Assembly: GCA_028292075.1 (NCBI GenBank)
Contig: JAQGNA010000022.1
Coordinates: 1 to 5,037, forward strand
Origin: Rhodoferax sp.
Lineage (GTDB): Bacteria; Pseudomonadota; Gammaproteobacteria; Burkholderiales; Burkholderiaceae
Direction: 5' to 3'
DNA: 5,037 bases
Shown here: piece after piece, positions 1-5,037 of the stretch
How the letters are laid out: each line of letters starts with the position of its first letter
Position numbering within the stretch: the stretch's first letter is position 1
Position numbers and translations under genes: made by a program
The notes under the pieces: model-generated
The model's input: only the letters and a program-made list of their open reading frames with translations
The model's database searches: none
What the model was told of the DNA's origin: nothing

Positions 1-86
1 CGATGAAGAAGCGGTTTCCGAAAGCCGGTGAAGTCAGCTCGCTGGAATTGAGCGCCAAGGTGGCCAAGGGCGAAATGAAGTGGTGA
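1..86 (+). CDS. 3' end of an unidentified gene (partial)
   Basis: The frame read from position 3 is open to a TGA at 84-86 and gives a 27-residue tail ending in KVAKGEMKW. Third codon positions are mostly G or C (about 21 of 27), which fits real coding sequence in this genome. The tail is Lys/Glu-rich with no recognisable motif, and I do not know the family. The ATG at position 3 could in theory start a tiny ORF, but the C-terminus of a longer gene entering from the left is more likely. It converges with the minus-strand cyclase gene. Confidence 0.5.
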   Translation, partial: MKKRFPKAGEVSSLELSAKVAKGEMKW

Positions 87-114
87 GCCGCGCGGGCTGA
101 CCGCTTGCGGACAG

Positions 115-130
115 GCCGCTGACCTGCGGC
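115..130 (+). terminator. Weak hairpin after the upstream gene, possible terminator
   Basis: GCCGC (115-119) can pair with GCGGC (126-130) around a 6-nt loop, and a smaller CCGC-TT-GCGG palindrome lies at 101-110. Neither is followed by a T-tract, so they are not classical intrinsic terminators. The position in a convergent gap is the main reason to mention them. Confidence 0.2.
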
Positions 131-178
131 TGACCTGCCGCTGATGAGGCTGATGAGGCTGATGCGGCTGACGCGGCT
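118..178. repeat. Short tandem repeats at the end of the cyclase gene
   Basis: Two 11-bp units (GCTGACCTGCG at 118-128, GCTGACCTGCC at 129-139) are followed by four 9-bp units at 140-175 (GCTGATGAG twice, then GCTGATGCG and GCTGACGCG), plus a partial GCT. The array fills most of the convergent gap and ends at the cyclase stop codon, whose complement CTA is at 177-179. Replication slippage is the likely origin. No function is apparent. Confidence 0.7.
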
Positions 179-1451
179 AGATGCTCCAGGCCGGCAGCCC
201 CTGGACCCGGTTGCGCCCCGCCCGCTTGGCCTGGTACATGGCCTGGTCGGCGCTGTCGATGGTGTCCTCCAGGCTGTCGCCCAAGCGGCACAGCGCCAGG
301 CCGAGGGAGGCGGTAACCCGAAGTTCGGCAGGCGGCGGGGGCAGCAGCGGCGTGGCGGCCAGGGCGCCGCGCAGGCGCTCGGCCATGGCCCATAGCGCGG
401 TTGCGTCAACGTCGCTCATCAGGCACAGAAATTCCTCGCCGCCCCAGCGGGCCAGCACGTCCTGCGCGCGGAGGTGCTGGCGCAGACGCTCGGCCACGGC
501 CACCAGCACCGCATCACCCACGGCATGGCCATGGGTGTCGTTGACGATCTTGAAGTGGTCGACATCGAGCAGGATGATGCCGAAGCAGGCGCCGAAACGT
601 TCATGGCGCACCGGCTCGGCCAGGTTTCGCATGGCGGCCCGGCGGTTCATGCACTGGGTGAGCGGGTCGAGGTCGGCCATCTTTGCGATGATTTGCAGGG
701 CCTCGGTGAGGTCTTCATTTTTCTGGCGCAGCGTGGCGGCCATCGCCTCGGTGCCCATGCGGGCGCGCATGCCCTGCAGGAACACCTTGCGGGTGGTGCG
801 ACCATAGATCTGCACCATCACCAGCAGGCAGAACACGGCTGTCAGCATGGCCGGCGACAGCGCCGTCTGGACTTGCAGGCTGACCCAGGCCGCCGGCCAT
901 ATCAGGCCGATGTTGAAGGCCATCATGCCGGGCCAGTAGAGGCAGAGGTTTTGCACCGAGAAGATGCCCACGACCACCACGAACAGCATGTTGAACATAT
1001 AGAGCTGAGGCAAATTCCGCAGCCCTGGCAGGAACACGATGGCCCCCCAGCAACTGCCGACGCCAAAGAGCGCAACGGCAAGGTAGCGCATGCGCCAACG
1101 CCTCAGGGCGGGATCGGAAGTCTCGCGTCCCAGGCGCCAGGCCAGAAATCCGTTGGTGGTTTCGAAGCACACCATGGCAAGTACCCAGCCCAGCAGCATC
1201 GCATGGGACAGGTGGTTCCACAGCAGCAGCGCCTGCATGCCATAGCCGAAGAACGAGGAGCGGGCGGACATGAAGTCGCGCACGGCGAAATGGTGGGCGG
1301 ATTCACGTTGGACGGCTTCGGCTTCGCCACTCATCTTCGGAAACCAACCGGTCTGCGGCGGATGTCCGGTGGCATCGACGGTGGAATGATGCTGGCCGTT
1401 CAGAACAGCCTGGTGGGCGGCTGTGTCGCGTGGCCGCTGTAAATTTTGCAT
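177..1451 (-). CDS. Membrane-anchored GGDEF diguanylate cyclase
   Basis: This 424-residue protein is predicted to make cyclic di-GMP from two GTP at the inner membrane. Residues about 70-220 hold roughly five or six hydrophobic segments (about 72-98, 122-142, 150-168, 172-192, 196-216). I could not assign this sensor region to a named family. A charged helical linker (about 230-258) leads to the DPLT-type start of the GGDEF domain near 261. Metal-binding D296 lies in LLDVDHFK, N304/D305 in NDTHGH, and the signature is GGEEF at 337-341. An RAQD motif (328-331) sits five residues before it, so the inhibitory I-site is intact and product feedback is expected. There is no EAL domain. The N-terminus is uncertain. 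M1 has no visible Shine-Dalgarno and lies just after a TATAAT box. M40 (codon at 1332-1334) would remove a low-complexity, unconserved-looking leader. The gene diverges from the mutasome operon. Confidence 0.93.
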   Translation of the reverse strand: MQNLQRPRDTAAHQAVLNGQHHSTVDATGHPPQTGWFPKMSGEAEAVQRESAHHFAVRDFMSARSSFFGYGMQALLLWNHLSHAMLLGWVLAMVCFETTNGFLAWRLGRETSDPALRRWRMRYLAVALFGVGSCWGAIVFLPGLRNLPQLYMFNMLFVVVVGIFSVQNLCLYWPGMMAFNIGLIWPAAWVSLQVQTALSPAMLTAVFCLLVMVQIYGRTTRKVFLQGMRARMGTEAMAATLRQKNEDLTEALQIIAKMADLDPLTQCMNRRAAMRNLAEPVRHERFGACFGIILLDVDHFKIVNDTHGHAVGDAVLVAVAERLRQHLRAQDVLARWGGEEFLCLMSDVDATALWAMAERLRGALAATPLLPPPPAELRVTASLGLALCRLGDSLEDTIDSADQAMYQAKRAGRNRVQGLPAWSI

Positions 1452-1495
1452 ACCAAATGATTATAAAAATACGGAGTGAGCATAAATCATTTGGT
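1452..1495. promoter_or_regulatory. Perfect 11-bp inverted repeat, candidate operator for the cyclase gene
   Basis: ACCAAATGATT (1452-1462) is repeated as its exact complement AATCATTTGGT (1485-1495), with a 22-bp AT-rich spacer. The arm centres are 33 bp apart, about three helical turns, so proteins on the two arms would lie on roughly the same DNA face. The left arm touches the putative -10 and start codon, and the right arm overlaps where a -35 would lie. This layout suits repression by a dimeric or tetrameric regulator, but that role is inferred. Confidence 0.5.
1460..1488 (-). promoter_or_regulatory. Putative sigma-70-type promoter for the cyclase gene
   Basis: A perfect TATAAT -10 lies on the minus strand at 1465-1460, in an AT-rich pocket unlike its surroundings. 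At 17-bp spacing the -35 position reads GATTTA (1488-1483), a poor match to TTGACA, so an activator may be needed. Transcription would start near 1452-1454, almost on the ATG at 1451. This implies a leaderless mRNA or real initiation at M40. Confidence 0.4.
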
Positions 1496-1508
1496 GGTTT
1501 GAACTCAT

Positions 1509-1558
1509 CCCCGGTACACGCGGGGTTCCGGGGGTGTGGAGCGAACCTTCTGAAAGGT
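1509..1558. repeat. Two small palindromes in the divergent intergenic region
   Basis: CCCCG (1509-1513) pairs with CGGGG (1521-1525) around 7 nt, and ACCTT (1545-1549) pairs with AAGGT (1554-1558) around CTGA. They lie between the two divergent promoters. They could be terminators, regulator sites or chance; neither has a T-tract. The first resembles the core of a type I-E CRISPR repeat but occurs only once. Confidence 0.3.
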
Positions 1559-1599
1559 GGCGTCGCTCGAAAAAAGAACATTTCGTCGGGAGCCATGGC

Positions 1600-1605
1600 T
1601 ATACT
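1600..1605 (+). promoter_or_regulatory. Probable -10 element of the imuA-imuB-dnaE2 promoter
   Basis: TATACT matches the -10 consensus at five of six positions and overlaps the left end of the LexA box, the usual arrangement for LexA repression. No good -35 is present. AGAACA at 1575-1580 is only a partial match with a long 19-bp spacer. An A-rich run at 1570-1575 could act as an UP-like element. TATAAA at 1611-1616, inside the LexA box, is an alternative -10. Confidence 0.45.
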
Positions 1606-1621
1606 GTACATATAAACAGTT
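1602..1621. promoter_or_regulatory. LexA (SOS) box upstream of imuA
   Basis: TACTGTACATATAAACAGTT contains CTG-N10-CAG exactly (CTG 1604-1606, CAG 1617-1619) with an AT-rich alternating core, very close to the gammaproteobacterial-type LexA consensus. It ends about 40 bp before the imuA start codon and overlaps the probable -10. LexA bound here would block transcription, and RecA-stimulated LexA cleavage after DNA damage would release it. It is about 150 bp from the cyclase start, so direct control of that gene is doubtful. Confidence 0.93.
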
Positions 1622-1660
1622 CTCGCGCCACCGTCGCGTTCTTTACTCCAAAGCCCTTCC

Positions 1661-2530
1661 ATGTCCCGCTCCGCCGTTCCCATCCTAGACAGTCTCTGGC
1701 GTGCCAGCGAAATGGGCCGGCCTGCGAGTTTCACCACGCCTTCGGGCCATCCGGGTCTGGACGCCGAACTGCCCGGCGGTGGCTGGCCTGCCGGACAGCT
1801 CAGCGAGGTGCTTCAACCGCAAGCCGGGCTGCATGAATGGCGCCTGCTGCTGCCGGCCTTGAGGCAGGCCGCCGGCAACGGCACGGTGGTGCTGATCGGC
1901 TGCCCGCACTGGCCCAACATGGCGGCCCTGGCGGGCCACGGCATTCCACTTTCGCGCATCCTGGTGGTAGAGGCCGAGCGTCCCGCCGACCGGCTCTGGG
2001 CGGCCGAGCAAACCCTGCGCTGCCGCGATCTCGCCGCCATGCTGGTGTGGCTGCCCCAGGCCCGGGCCGAACAGCTGCGCCGCCTGCAGTTCGCCGGCCA
2101 GGCGGCGCACCAGCCGCGTCCACCGCTGGCCTTCGTGTTCCGACCGCTGGCGGCGCAGCAAGAGGCTTCGCCGGCGCCACTGCGGCTGACCGTTCGGCTC
2201 GATGGCCGGGCTTCGGCAGTGGGCCAGGCCCAGGCTGCGCTACCGGCGCTGGCCATCGACCTTTTCAAGCGCCGCGGGCCGCAACTGGCCGCGCCGCTGC
2301 GCATCCATACCGCCCTGCCGCCGGTGCTGGCACTGTGGGCGGCAAGCCAACAGCGTGCGGCCGAAGCGGGGGCCGGCGTCATGCCGTCATCGGCATCGTC
2401 GCCATCCTTGCCTTTGTCACAGTCGTCGCGCCAGGGTGGCCACGCTGACAACATCGTCGCCCTGCCCACGCCCCTCAACGGTTCGCCCCATGCTGTGGAT
2501 CGCGTTCGCGCCCTCGCCGCCTCCGCCTGA
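1661..2530 (+). CDS. imuA: ImuA, RecA-like accessory protein of the SOS mutasome
   Basis: This 289-residue protein matches the ImuA (SulA/RecA-like) family. In order it shows an N-terminal LWRA segment (12-15), the family-typical LDAELPGGGWP block (33-43), a GQLSEVL segment (45-51), the hydrophobic WRLLLPALRQA helix (60-70), VVLIGCPHWPN (76-86), LVVEAERPADRLWAAEQTLRC (101-121), LRRLQFAG (139-146) and the KRRGP block (203-207). No intact Walker A (GxxxxGKT) is visible, so ATP binding is not assured. The tail from about 240 is Ser-rich and low-complexity. In studied systems ImuA supports ImuB and DnaE2 in damage-induced mutagenesis. The ATG at 1661 fits the LexA box spacing and the family N-terminus, although the Shine-Dalgarno is weak. 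The last 41 bp overlap imuB in another frame. Confidence 0.95.
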   Translation: MSRSAVPILDSLWRASEMGRPASFTTPSGHPGLDAELPGGGWPAGQLSEVLQPQAGLHEWRLLLPALRQAAGNGTVVLIGCPHWPNMAALAGHGIPLSRILVVEAERPADRLWAAEQTLRCRDLAAMLVWLPQARAEQLRRLQFAGQAAHQPRPPLAFVFRPLAAQQEASPAPLRLTVRLDGRASAVGQAQAALPALAIDLFKRRGPQLAAPLRIHTALPPVLALWAASQQRAAEAGAGVMPSSASSPSLPLSQSSRQGGHADNIVALPTPLNGSPHAVDRVRALAASA

Positions 2531-3971
2531 GCCGCCGGGCGCCGACGTTGGGCGGCTGGCCGAAGCCGCCCGCGCGGCCGAAGCCAGCCTGCAGACGTTG
2601 AGCTGGTGGGCGCTGCAGTTCAGCCCGCGGGTCTGCGTGCTCGAAGGCTGCGTGCTGGTGGAGGTGTCGGCCAGCGAACGCCTGTTCGACGGCCGCCGCG
2701 CCCTGCTGAGCCGCCTGCGCGAACAGGCCGCCGACCAGGAGGTGCGTGCCATGGCCGCCGCTCCCACGGCGCTGGCCGCGCTGGCGCTGCTGCACGAAAT
2801 GCCGATGCCCCCGCCCATACCCATGCCGACATGCGCATCGCCCGAGGCCGCCCCCATGGGCCCTGAGCGTGACGCCCCGCCCCCGCCGCCCCGGCGGATT
2901 CCCCTCACCGGCTGCCAGGCGCACCAGTTGCGAACCACGCTCGATGCGCTGCCCATCTTCGCCCTGGCCGCGGCACGGCCGCACGCCGCCACCCTGGTGC
3001 GGCTGGGCTGCGCCACGCTCGGGCCGTTGCGGGCGCTGCCGCGCGGCGGCGTTTCGCGGCGCTTCGGCGGCGCGCTGCTGCGGGCCATCGACCAGGCCTA
3101 TGGCCAGGCGCCCGACTCGTTCGACTGGGTGGTGCTGCCCGCGCAGTTCAGCCTGCGGCTCGAATTCATGGGCCGCATCGAGGTGGCGGCCGGCCTGATG
3201 TTCGGCGCCCACCGGCTGCTGCGCCAGCTCAGGGCCTGGCTGCTGGCGCGGCAGTCCGGCGTGACCGGCGTGGTGCTGCACTGGGAACACGACATGCAGC
3301 GCCGCAGCGAATCTCCGCGTGGCGCGCTCACCGTGCGCACCGCCGAAGCCACGCGCGACACCGCCCACCTGGCGCGCCTGCTGGCCGAGCACCTGGACCG
3401 CACGCCGCTGGCCGCACCGGTGGTGGCCATCACGCTCGAGGCCATCGGCATCGAGGCCCGACCCGACGCCACACCCAGCCTGCTGCCCGAGGACCAGGCC
3501 CATGGCGAGACGCAGCAGCAGCTGATCGAACGGCTTTCCGCCCGGCTCGGCCCCGACAAGGTGCTGCGCCCCGAAGCCCAGGCCGACCACCGTCCGCAGC
3601 ACACCCAGGCCTGGCACCAGGCCGCCATCACCACCACCAACACCAGCACGACCGGGGCAGGGGCCAAGGCCGGCCGGCCGGTTTTTCCCACCGGGCTGGC
3701 GCAGCAACCGCCATGGCTGCTGCGCCAGCCCATGGCCCTGGCCATGCTGGACGACCGCCCGCTGCTGCAGGGCCCGCTTGCCCTGCTGGCCGGCCCCGAG
3801 CGCATCGAGGCCGGCTGGTGGGACGGCGGCGACCACCAGGCCGCCGACGCCACCGCACGCGATTACTTCCTCGCCCGCAGCGAACACGCCGGCCTGGTGT
3901 GGATCTACCGCGAGCTTCCGTCTTCCGAAACCACGGCACAGGGCTGGTACCTGCACGGCGTCTATGGATGA
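2490..3971 (+). CDS. imuB: ImuB, non-catalytic Y-family polymerase-like mutasome hub
   Basis: This 493-residue protein is an ImuB-type Y-family relative. The frame stays open upstream to about 2202, but the family-typical start is MLWIAF at 2490, inside the end of imuA. The N-terminal catalytic aspartate region (DxDxFF in active DinB) is replaced by a Pro-rich stretch (8-17). The palm-like block FSPRVCVLEG...VEVSASERLFDG spans 44-68, and a little-finger-like region spans about 215-320. The C-terminal ImuB module is clear: QPPWLLRQP (406-414), DDRPLLQGPL (421-430), GPERIEAGWWDG (435-446), ARDYF (456-460) and WYLHGVYG at the end. It contains a Pro-rich insert (104-135) and a Thr/Gly-rich linker (380-394). 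ImuB usually recruits DnaE2 to the beta clamp, but I could not place a convincing clamp-binding motif. No good RBS is visible, so coupling to imuA translation is likely. Confidence 0.94.
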   Translation: MLWIAFAPSPPPPEPPGADVGRLAEAARAAEASLQTLSWWALQFSPRVCVLEGCVLVEVSASERLFDGRRALLSRLREQAADQEVRAMAAAPTALAALALLHEMPMPPPIPMPTCASPEAAPMGPERDAPPPPPRRIPLTGCQAHQLRTTLDALPIFALAAARPHAATLVRLGCATLGPLRALPRGGVSRRFGGALLRAIDQAYGQAPDSFDWVVLPAQFSLRLEFMGRIEVAAGLMFGAHRLLRQLRAWLLARQSGVTGVVLHWEHDMQRRSESPRGALTVRTAEATRDTAHLARLLAEHLDRTPLAAPVVAITLEAIGIEARPDATPSLLPEDQAHGETQQQLIERLSARLGPDKVLRPEAQADHRPQHTQAWHQAAITTTNTSTTGAGAKAGRPVFPTGLAQQPPWLLRQPMALAMLDDRPLLQGPLALLAGPERIEAGWWDGGDHQAADATARDYFLARSEHAGLVWIYRELPSSETTAQGWYLHGVYG

Positions 3972-5037
3972 CAAGCTTGTTCCGCCCTCCTCTTTCTCCT
4001 CTTCCTCCTCTTCCGGGGGCGGGCCGAGGTGGTGGCCGGCGGCGACAACGGGGCTTGAGCAGCCTTGCCCCCATCCCGATCTTCCCCCGGGAGGGGAAGG
4101 AGCCAGGTCAAAATCGCCCGCCTATGCCGAGCTGCAGTGCGCCACCAACTTCAGCTTCCACCGCGGCGCCTCGCATGGCGAGGAACTGGTCGACCGCGCC
4201 CGGGCGCTGGGCTACACGGCGCTGGCGATCACCGACGAATGCTCCCTGGCCGGCGTGGTGCGGGCCCATGTCGAAGCCGAGAAGCAGAAGCTCAAGCTGC
4301 TGATCGGCGCCGAATTCAAGGTGCAGGTGCGCGGCCCCGCCGGCTGGTTCACGCTGATCCTGCTGGCGCGCAACCGCAACGGCTACGGCCAGCTGTGCGA
4401 ACTCATCACCGCGGCGCGGCAGGGCCAGCAGCGCGGCGCCTACACCCTGCACCAGGACGACTGGCCCTATGAACTCGGCGACTGCCTGGCCCTGCTGGCG
4501 CCGCGCCGCGACCTGGACCACACGGCCACGTTCGAGGCCGTCCATGCGCAGGCGCTCTGGCTCCGCTCGAAGTTCAGCCACGGCTGGCTGGCGCTCACGC
4601 AGTTGCAGCGCATGGACGACCCGCTGTGGCTGCACCAGCTGCGCGAGGCCGGCCGCCTGGCCGACGTGCCGCTGGTCGCCACCGGCCAGGTTCAGATGCA
4701 TGTGCGAAAGCGCAAGCGGCTGCACGACGTGCTCACCGCCGTGCGCCTGGGCCAGCCGCTCACGGCCTGCGGCTTCGCCATCGCGGCCAATGCCGAAGCC
4801 CACCTGCGCCCGCGCGCCCGGCTGGCCCTGCTGTACCCGGCCGACTGCCTGGCCGAGACGCTGCGGGTGGCCGCGCTCTGCGACTTCAGCCTGACATCGC
4901 TGAAGTACGAATACCCGCACGAGGTGGTGCCCGAGGGCGAGACCCCCGCCAGCTTTCTGCGCCGCTGCACCTACGAAGGCTCGGGCTTGCGCTTTCCACA
5001 GGGCATGCCGGCGGCGGTGCAGCTGCAGATCGAGAAG
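3964..5037 (+). CDS. dnaE2: DnaE2 (ImuC), error-prone C-family DNA polymerase, N-terminal part
   Basis: The frame is open from ATG 3964 to the window end (358 codons, with no stop), about a third of a usual DnaE2 of roughly 1,000-1,100 residues. The start overlaps the imuB stop (ATGGATGA), implying translational coupling. Residues 1-53 are a Ser/Gly/Pro-rich extension. The family-typical sequence begins at YAELQCATNFSF (54-65), then RGASHGEELV (67-76), GYTALAITDECSLAGVVRAH (83-102) and LLIGAEFKVQ (112-121), all in the PHP domain. Next come VPLVATGQVQMHVRKRKRLHDVLTAVRLG (235-263), LLYPADCLAETLRVA (289-303) and YEYPHEVVPEGETPASFLRR (315-334), leading toward the polymerase core. The catalytic aspartates lie beyond the window. 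DnaE2 lacks proofreading and performs lesion bypass with ImuA and ImuB under LexA control. Gln replaces His at the ELQ (58) and VQM (244) positions of the PHP site. Confidence 0.95.
   Translation, partial: MDDKLVPPSSFSSSSSSGGGPRWWPAATTGLEQPCPHPDLPPGGEGARSKSPAYAELQCATNFSFHRGASHGEELVDRARALGYTALAITDECSLAGVVRAHVEAEKQKLKLLIGAEFKVQVRGPAGWFTLILLARNRNGYGQLCELITAARQGQQRGAYTLHQDDWPYELGDCLALLAPRRDLDHTATFEAVHAQALWLRSKFSHGWLALTQLQRMDDPLWLHQLREAGRLADVPLVATGQVQMHVRKRKRLHDVLTAVRLGQPLTACGFAIAANAEAHLRPRARLALLYPADCLAETLRVAALCDFSLTSLKYEYPHEVVPEGETPASFLRRCTYEGSGLRFPQGMPAAVQLQIEK
3988..4014. repeat. 3 x 9 bp tandem repeat within the start of dnaE2
   Basis: TCCTCTTTC, TCCTCTTCC and TCCTCTTCC are adjacent copies inside a 30-nt all-pyrimidine run (3985-4014). 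They are in frame and encode SSF-SSS-SSS, residues 9-17 of DnaE2. Because the unit is a multiple of three, slippage here would change length without breaking the frame. A simple purine/pyrimidine strand bias of this kind can also form unusual DNA structures. Confidence 0.85.
4006..4105. repeat. REP-like palindromic element embedded in dnaE2
   Basis: The stretch folds at several levels. CTTCCCC (4081-4087) pairs perfectly with GGGGAAG (4093-4099). GGGGC (4050-4054) pairs with GCCCC (4067-4071). The outer arms, CTCCTCTTCC-GGGGG-CGGG from about 4007 and CCCATCCCGATCTTCC to AAGGAG ending at 4102, are imperfect inverted copies. Its composition resembles GC-rich repetitive palindromes that I recall between genes in Burkholderiales genomes. 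Family membership is from memory and untested. It lies in frame in the DnaE2 N-terminal extension (about residues 15-47). Confidence 0.55.

Noticed and set aside
140..175. CTGATGAG motifs reminiscent of the hammerhead ribozyme core
   Set aside because: There is no GAAA strand or stem arrangement nearby. The motifs are simply units of a tandem repeat.
1391..1410. Second LexA box candidate inside the 5' part of the cyclase gene
   Set aside because: CTG and CAG are separated by 11 rather than 10 bases, and the core is not AT-rich.
474..1442. Long plus-strand open frame of 322 codons opposite the cyclase gene
   Set aside because: It is antisense to a clear GGDEF protein, is rich in His/Gln/Gly as expected from reverse reading of high-GC codons, and has no family motif.
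1501..1530. Type I-E CRISPR repeat-like sequence around ATCCCCG...CGCGGGG
   Set aside because: There is one copy only, with no spacers or cas genes. A short GC palindrome of this kind can arise by chance.
2202..2489. Upstream extension of the imuB frame
   Set aside because: The added 96 residues overlap conserved ImuA codons and read as Arg/Cys/Trp-rich nonsense. The family-typical MLWIAF start is at 2490.
3144..3167. QFSLRLEF in ImuB as a beta-clamp binding motif
   Set aside because: It starts with Q but does not match the QLxLF pattern, and it lies in the folded little-finger-like region rather than an exposed linker.
2475..3974. Long minus-strand open frame of 499 codons opposite imuB
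   Set aside because: It mirrors a convincing ImuB reading frame. Its composition is typical of antisense frames in high-GC DNA and no domain is visible.
4108..4920. Minus-strand open frame of 270 codons opposite dnaE2
   Set aside because: It lies wholly over conserved DnaE2 codons and shows no recognisable motif of its own.

Overview
The window is high-GC DNA with strong third-position GC bias. Gene content and protein style point to a betaproteobacterium of the order Burkholderiales, probably near Comamonadaceae. That placement comes from remembered protein families, not from a search.

The layout, left to right, is as follows. (1) The 3' tail of an unidentified plus-strand gene ends at 86. 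(2) A 90-bp convergent gap follows, carrying small tandem repeats. (3) A complete minus-strand gene (177-1451) encodes a membrane-anchored GGDEF diguanylate cyclase with an intact active site and I-site. (4) A 209-bp divergent intergenic region (1452-1660) holds two things: a probable promoter for the cyclase inside an 11-bp perfect inverted repeat, and a near-consensus LexA box (1602-1621) placed to control the genes on the right. (5) The plus-strand operon imuA (1661-2530), imuB (2490-3971), dnaE2/imuC (3964 to beyond the window end) is the SOS-inducible mutagenic translesion-synthesis cassette.

The three cassette genes overlap (41 bp, then 8 bp), so one transcript and translational coupling are likely. 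In characterised systems, LexA cleavage after DNA damage releases the cassette. ImuB, a Y-family protein without catalytic residues, acts as the clamp-binding hub, ImuA is a RecA-like accessory protein, and DnaE2 is the error-prone C-family polymerase that does the synthesis. Nothing in the sequence ties the cyclase to this pathway; it has its own promoter and diverges from the cassette.

The most unusual feature is at the imuB-dnaE2 junction. A GC-rich, hairpin-forming, REP-like segment plus a 3 x 9 bp tandem repeat (about 3985-4105) lies inside the dnaE2 reading frame. It gives DnaE2 a low-complexity N-terminal extension of about 50 residues, and no alternative in-frame ATG, GTG or TTG lies between it and the PHP domain. 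DnaE2 also has Gln at two PHP-domain positions where relatives usually have metal-binding His.
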